This document shows, in pieces, positions 59,947 to 64,000 of a stretch of DNA of 64,000 nucleotides. The DNA is from Sipunculus nudus. Lineage: Eukaryota > Annelida > Sipuncula > Golfingiida > Sipunculidae. The translations under genes and the position numbers were made by a program. The notes beneath the pieces are model-generated. The model saw nothing but the letters and a program-made list of their open reading frames with translations, did no database searches and was not told the DNA's origin. The first letter of the stretch is position 1. Each line of letters starts with the position of its first letter. The DNA is taken from assembly GCA_026874595.1 (NCBI GenBank), contig CM049320.1, positions 13,145,488 through 13,209,487 of the forward strand, written 5' to 3'.

Positions 59947-60489
59947 GGTAGTGTTACCCTCCGATGTAAAGTGATCTATGGCCTACAGACTAGGCCAGAG
60001 CGGTACAACTCTGAAGAAAAACAACACTGTAAATTCACTACAGTCTGTTTCACGGGATGCGACCCGATCATCAGGTGAATGTTAGAATGAAACTAACGGC
60101 GTGGTTTGAAAAGCCGAGACTTTACGAGATTACGAGATTATGCTTTATGCGTATTGGGGGAACATTTAATGACTGACACTGATCCTATTGTCCTCGGGGG
60201 CACAATAGGATTGGGCGGGGTACACGTGCGATACTGGAACATAAAGGGCACAGAGGTTTATTCAGGTTTTAATGTTTATAATTATTACAAAGATATTTTA
60301 CCAAGAAGCCCATTAGCAAGTAAGCTGATATTTAATAGGGTCCTTGGTACAGTACTATTTCAGTAGTATACACATATGGTATAAATATACAATACACATA
60401 TACTATGAAAATATACAATTCAAAAGGTTAATATACAATATAAAAAGGAATATAAAAGGCAAATTTACAGTGTTGTTTTTCTTCAGAGT

Positions 60490-60490
<1 letters not shown>
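59943..60490 (-). mobile_element. Fragment of a hammerhead-bearing retroelement (Penelope-like or retrozyme)
   Basis: Bounded by (TA)n tracts on both sides. Contains a hammerhead motif on the minus strand (60033-60080) and a perfect 29-bp inverted repeat (60006-60034 against 60460-60488, AACTCTGAAGAAAAACAACA...). No reverse transcriptase is encoded. The 86-codon plus-strand ORF between the arms is not recognised. Hammerheads of this minimal type are known from Penelope-like elements and animal retrozymes; the assignment is an inference. Confidence 0.55.
60033..60080 (-). ncRNA. Type I hammerhead ribozyme motif
   Basis: On the minus strand: stem I ATTCAC paired with GTGAAT (6 of 6), core CTGATGA, stem II CGGG paired with CCCG with a TCGCAT loop, core GAAA, a three-pair stem III (ACA with TGT, loop GAC) and A17 before the cleavage point. 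This is the minimal short-stem-III layout known for Penelope-like elements and animal retrozymes. The pair next to the core in stem II is U-U, which may weaken activity. Confidence 0.72.
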
Positions 60491-60522
<32 letters not shown>

Positions 60523-60578
60523 CAACCATAAGTACACCTGATTTTCACAGACAAGATACATGTAGTTCAATACATGAG

Positions 60579-60580
<2 letters not shown>

Positions 60581-60616
<36 letters not shown>
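60581..60616. repeat. (TA)n microsatellite
   Basis: Directly precedes the second copy of the 43760-44460 repeat, which also starts in a (TA)n tract. Confidence 0.9.
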
Positions 60617-60619
<3 letters not shown>

Positions 60620-61150
60620 TACAAAATAGCTAAATCTGTATGTGTCTAGACCGGTTAAGCATGCATATTCGTATCGAACGTGTGTACAAAAGCTTTTAAA
60701 TACTCTGCAAAGCAAAGGGCTACAGACATTAGCGAGAACATTCCATTTTCGATGCAACATACGGTCACACATTTTCCTTCGACTTTATACATAGAAATTT
60801 TAATATAAATAAAATCCATAATATGTATTCGTATAACGAAGCGGGAAATATATCTTTCCGGGAAAACCAGGTTGTGCGAAAAGCGTTTGAAAAGTATGCC
60901 TTTCCGGGAAATCTGAGGTGTGTGATAAGCGTTAGGACGCAAAAAAATACATATGAATAAATAAACCTGCACGCACTCTGATTCCGTTGCATGAGCTGTG
61001 GCTTATTGGTGAGACTCTCTCTGTATGGACATCGGACAAAGTAAAATAACAAGGCCTAATAATACTGAGTACAATTAAATTGGCTAGCTGAAAGGCTGTC
61101 TGCTGCAGGACACAGTCAAGAATGTCAGTCAAGTTTTACTTGCATTTGGC
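60620..61150. repeat. Dispersed repeat with TTCCGGGAA palindromes (copy 2)
   Basis: Matches 43760-44460 from 'aaatctgtatgtgtct' to 'gtcaagttttac'. TTCCGGGAA occurs at 60856-60864 and 60902-60910. No coding content recognised. Confidence 0.6.
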
Positions 61151-61240
61151 AGCCAATATGGAGATGATCATTACACGTTTCCACAGGCTGTGACACCGGC
61201 TTTGCATTGAGTCCATGGGCTGAAGGGACCGACCTTGATT

Positions 61241-61261
61241 CCCCCCCCCCCCCCCCCCCCC
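61241..61261. repeat. Poly-C run
   Basis: About 21 consecutive C. Length may be uncertain in assembly. Confidence 0.8.
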
Positions 61262-61403
61262 AATCAGCTTAACCTATTTTACTTATAGCTGTGAGCCTAT
61301 ACTTTAATTTTAAGCATGTTATCATTGAATAAAGTGGGACTCACAAGTGGTTTCGGGCTATATTTTCACACTATAACAACTAAAGATTTCGTCACCACTC
61401 TTA

Positions 61404-62480
61404 GGGGTAGGGGAAATTTAAATGACCATAACTCCACGACTATTTAACCCAGAATAACAAAGAACCAATCAACTTATTGCATTTATCAAGCCTTTTTGGA
61501 TGATATATAAAATATGCAAATTAGGCAAATATTGATGTCAACAGGGGTCAAAGGTCATGAGATTTTCCCCATGCTTAAAATCTATAAACTGACGTCTGAT
61601 TATTCCTGTGCATTGTGGAGTTATATCAATTTATGACCTGAAGTGGGTTTATATCACACACTTGGAATGTTTTGGCTCACACATGTGCAAGGATTCCTCA
61701 AAATAAATGCACCTGAACAAAAGACATTTGTGCAATATTAAGGATTTTGTGAGAAACGCCATATTAGGGGTAGAGGAAATTGAAATGATCATAAGTACAT
61801 CAATGTTTAACCTAGAACAATAAAGTGCCGAACATATTGTTTCATTGGCCATGCCGGTTAAGATTTTATATAAAACTTTTCAAATAAGGCCTATATAGGG
61901 GTCAGGAGGAGTCCGTAGGTCATGACATTTTAATCTCGGACAAAATATAAACATTTTTGCGACCCAGTTATTCTGTATGGAAGAATTAGATCAAAAGAGC
62001 AAATTATAACCTGAATAGGTTTGAACTATACTTTCAGACAGTTCTGATTCACATATTCCAAAGGATAACTCAAAATAAAAGCACATGAACAAAAGATATA
62101 AATTTGAGAGACAAGCCATGGTAGGGGTAGGGCATACAAAAATGACCCTAACTCTATAGCTTTTTACATAGAACAATGAATATCAATAATTGATTTAGCA
62201 ATTAATATGATATATAAAATATGAAAATATTATAGGTTAGTGTTGAGGTCAGCTAGGCTCAAAAGATAATGAGATTTTCGTCTCGGCCAAAATCTACTAA
62301 CTGTAACTACTCGAGAACCCTCTAAGCGTGTAGATAGATTAAATGGTCAAATTATTGCCCGAAATCGGTTTGTAACATACATTCAGAGTACTAGATATTA
62401 TGCTAAGCCCATTCTGATGATAAAATATGCAAGTTTAGTATGTAGTATGGTTAACATGTGTCAAAGGTAATACAATATTC
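61404..62480. repeat. Degenerate tandem repeat of about 360 bp, three units
   Basis: 'ggggtaggggaaatttaaatg' at 61404, 'ggggtagaggaaattgaaatg' at 61768 and 'ggggtagggcata' at 62125 start similar units (spacings 364 and 357). Each contains 'gaacaat' or 'gaataac', 'gatatataaaatatg' and 'ctcaaaataaa' phrases. The family differs from the 335-bp Helentron-like units. Confidence 0.75.
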
Positions 62481-64000
62481 ATCTTGAGCAAATCTACAAA
62501 CTAGTGGTTAATTCATCAATACTTTGTATGCAGGAAATATGTCAATATGTATATACAATTAAGTTAATTCACTAGCCCATCAAATGGCCAGCTAAATTAA
62601 TCTAAAACCAACTTCAGTTCATCACATGATTTTGACAGCAAATATTGCAGAAGGTTCTTGTTGATGCTAAATGAAAAGAAACTTTACGCCTTTTTCGCTA
62701 TTTTAGTTGCCAGCTATTTAAATGAATGATGTTCGCCTTTAAACTTTAAATTGTTACAAAGTGTTAACATCCAAAATGCGATAAAGTACACTTTTAGGGT
62801 AACTGTAACTGTTGTGTTCAGTCAGGAAGTGCACACAACATGTGATGACATTTGACTAAGTGAGTATTCTTCTTTTCTGTCATTGTGGTAACCATATTAA
62901 CAGCCATTGTGGACTCTCAATTATGTCCTTCAATTTGAAATGTAAAACATCGGTCAAAGGTCTGCTGATGCCCATATTTGACAACTAATGCAATGTTTTA
63001 TGAGCAATATCGTGGTATGTAGTACATTTTTGAGAGAAGCTAATTCTGCATCGCCACTTGGTTACCATTATAAATGGATTTTACATAATGTGGCCACTTA
63101 ATTATTCTGTTAAAATTCAAAATGTGTTAAAGAGCACTGTGGGTATCAAAACGTTTGTTTGATCAAGTTATGTTGAGGACCATGACGCCCCAATTAGGTC
63201 TCCATCTTATTGAAAATACAGTTCCCTTCAGCTAAGCATGTAAGTCAATGGAGTAGTCCATCCAAGAATCAACCACAATACTAATTCCGGTACCTGAAAT
63301 GCAATGTGTTTACAGTAAATGATCCAGACTTACCTTTTTCATACTGGAACAATCAATGTTCCGGTAAAGTATAGCACCTGTAAAATTCTTTACTTGTGAT
63401 AATGTGACGACAAGATATAATGAAATGAAATTCCTTTAATGAGCGCCATTTTTGTTAATATTTTTTAAACGAAAAATTTCAGTCATAGGCCTCCTGAGAC
63501 TGACACTTGATTATTAAAACGATTTTTTTTGTAAGCAACAACCTGTTATATATTGAAATTAGAGAAAAGATATCGTGTCTATTTTGGACTTTACAAAGCA
63601 CGATCCCATGCACTTCTTTCCTTAACATTAAAAATGTGTTATAGGACACTTTAGGGTACCGAACAAAAAAAAATACAATCGTTTAGCTCAGGGGAGTTCA
63701 TAAGCCACTTATATTTTATCCTCTAAGCTATTGCCAACACTGATGAATCACTACTTTCTATATAGCTATACTCCCCCCCCCCCAACCGAACATTCCATGG
63801 CCAGTGACTACTGCTGAACCTCAGTACTGATATATTACTTTATTTATTCACATACATGGATAATATGTCATATCAGATTAACAGGCATGGCAAAAAAAAT
63901 ATTTGATGGGTACATTATTCATTTATGTTATAAACTTTTGGAGTTACGAATATTTAATTAACCCGACAACTAACAAGTTGTTTCTCAAAAATTATTTAAC
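62481..64000. other. No feature recognised
   Basis: AT-rich, no ORF of note, no repeat match inside the window apart from a poly-C run near 63774. Confidence 0.4.

Noticed and set aside
60106-60366. 86-codon ORF between the inverted repeat arms as a gene
   Set aside because: No domain, no splice context, contains an 8-bp hairpin (CCTATTGT / ACAATAGG); most likely a chance ORF in a retroelement fragment.

Overview
The window looks like nuclear DNA of an invertebrate, most likely a bivalve mollusc. Genes are split by GT-AG introns, AT-rich sequence and (TA)n microsatellites are abundant, and most of the window is repeats. The bivalve assignment is an inference from the gene family and repeat style; no rRNA, mitochondrial gene or other taxonomic marker is present.

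The only protein-coding family is a tandem cluster encoding a RING finger, two B-boxes and a coiled coil (a TRIM-like N-terminus), followed by a basic Arg/Ser-rich linker and, in one class, two NADAR domains. NADAR is the YbiA/DUF1768 fold of N-glycosidases. Two classes alternate. Type I (gene A, 11185-14781; its pseudogene C, 37526-41520) has TRIM plus a truncated linker and no usable NADAR. Type II (pseudogene B, 19671-30331; intact gene D, 47615-55104) has TRIM plus two NADAR domains. Gene D can be spliced on paper into six exons and 1027 codons without a break. Each NADAR domain is cut by introns into three pieces, called here A (FFG..NPLS..YNCAEQY), B (NPREQ..VKGF..W) and C (ASP.D.KWGIGL..DPR..W.GEN.LG). 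The exon order is [TRIM], [linker-A], [B], [C-linker-A], [B], [C].

Layout: 1-664 is a broken exon with a third-type NADAR-A piece. 1176-8460 is repeats and unrecognised sequence. 8670-33800 is duplication unit 1 (gene A, then pseudogene B). 33840-56700 is unit 2 (pseudogene C, then gene D). 56760-59893 is a third copy of the 5' flank that stops at a (TA)n tract before any gene. 59943-60490 is a retroelement-like fragment with a hammerhead ribozyme motif on the minus strand. 60620-61150 repeats 43760-44460, 61404-62480 is a degenerate 360-bp tandem repeat, and I see nothing in the rest.

Repeats: an abundant element begins with a GCTCAGCTGAC-type hairpin, holds internal tandem units of about 335 bp and ends in the palindrome TGACCCATGGGTCA plus CTTGTT. 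Its termini and its preference for T-runs suggest a non-autonomous Helentron-like family. There are also a PIF/Harbinger-type MITE (16686-16911), a pogo-type element with a decayed transposase N-terminus (31528-32718) and a tRNA-like SINE in intron 1 of both type II copies. The two paralogous units give empty-site comparisons that date several insertions relative to the duplication.

Inferred function: an E3-ligase-type sensor or scaffold fused to enzymes of a family known to hydrolyse N-glycosidic bonds, including removal of ADP-ribose from guanine. This suggests an innate-immunity or DNA/RNA-repair role; no experiment in the sequence shows it.
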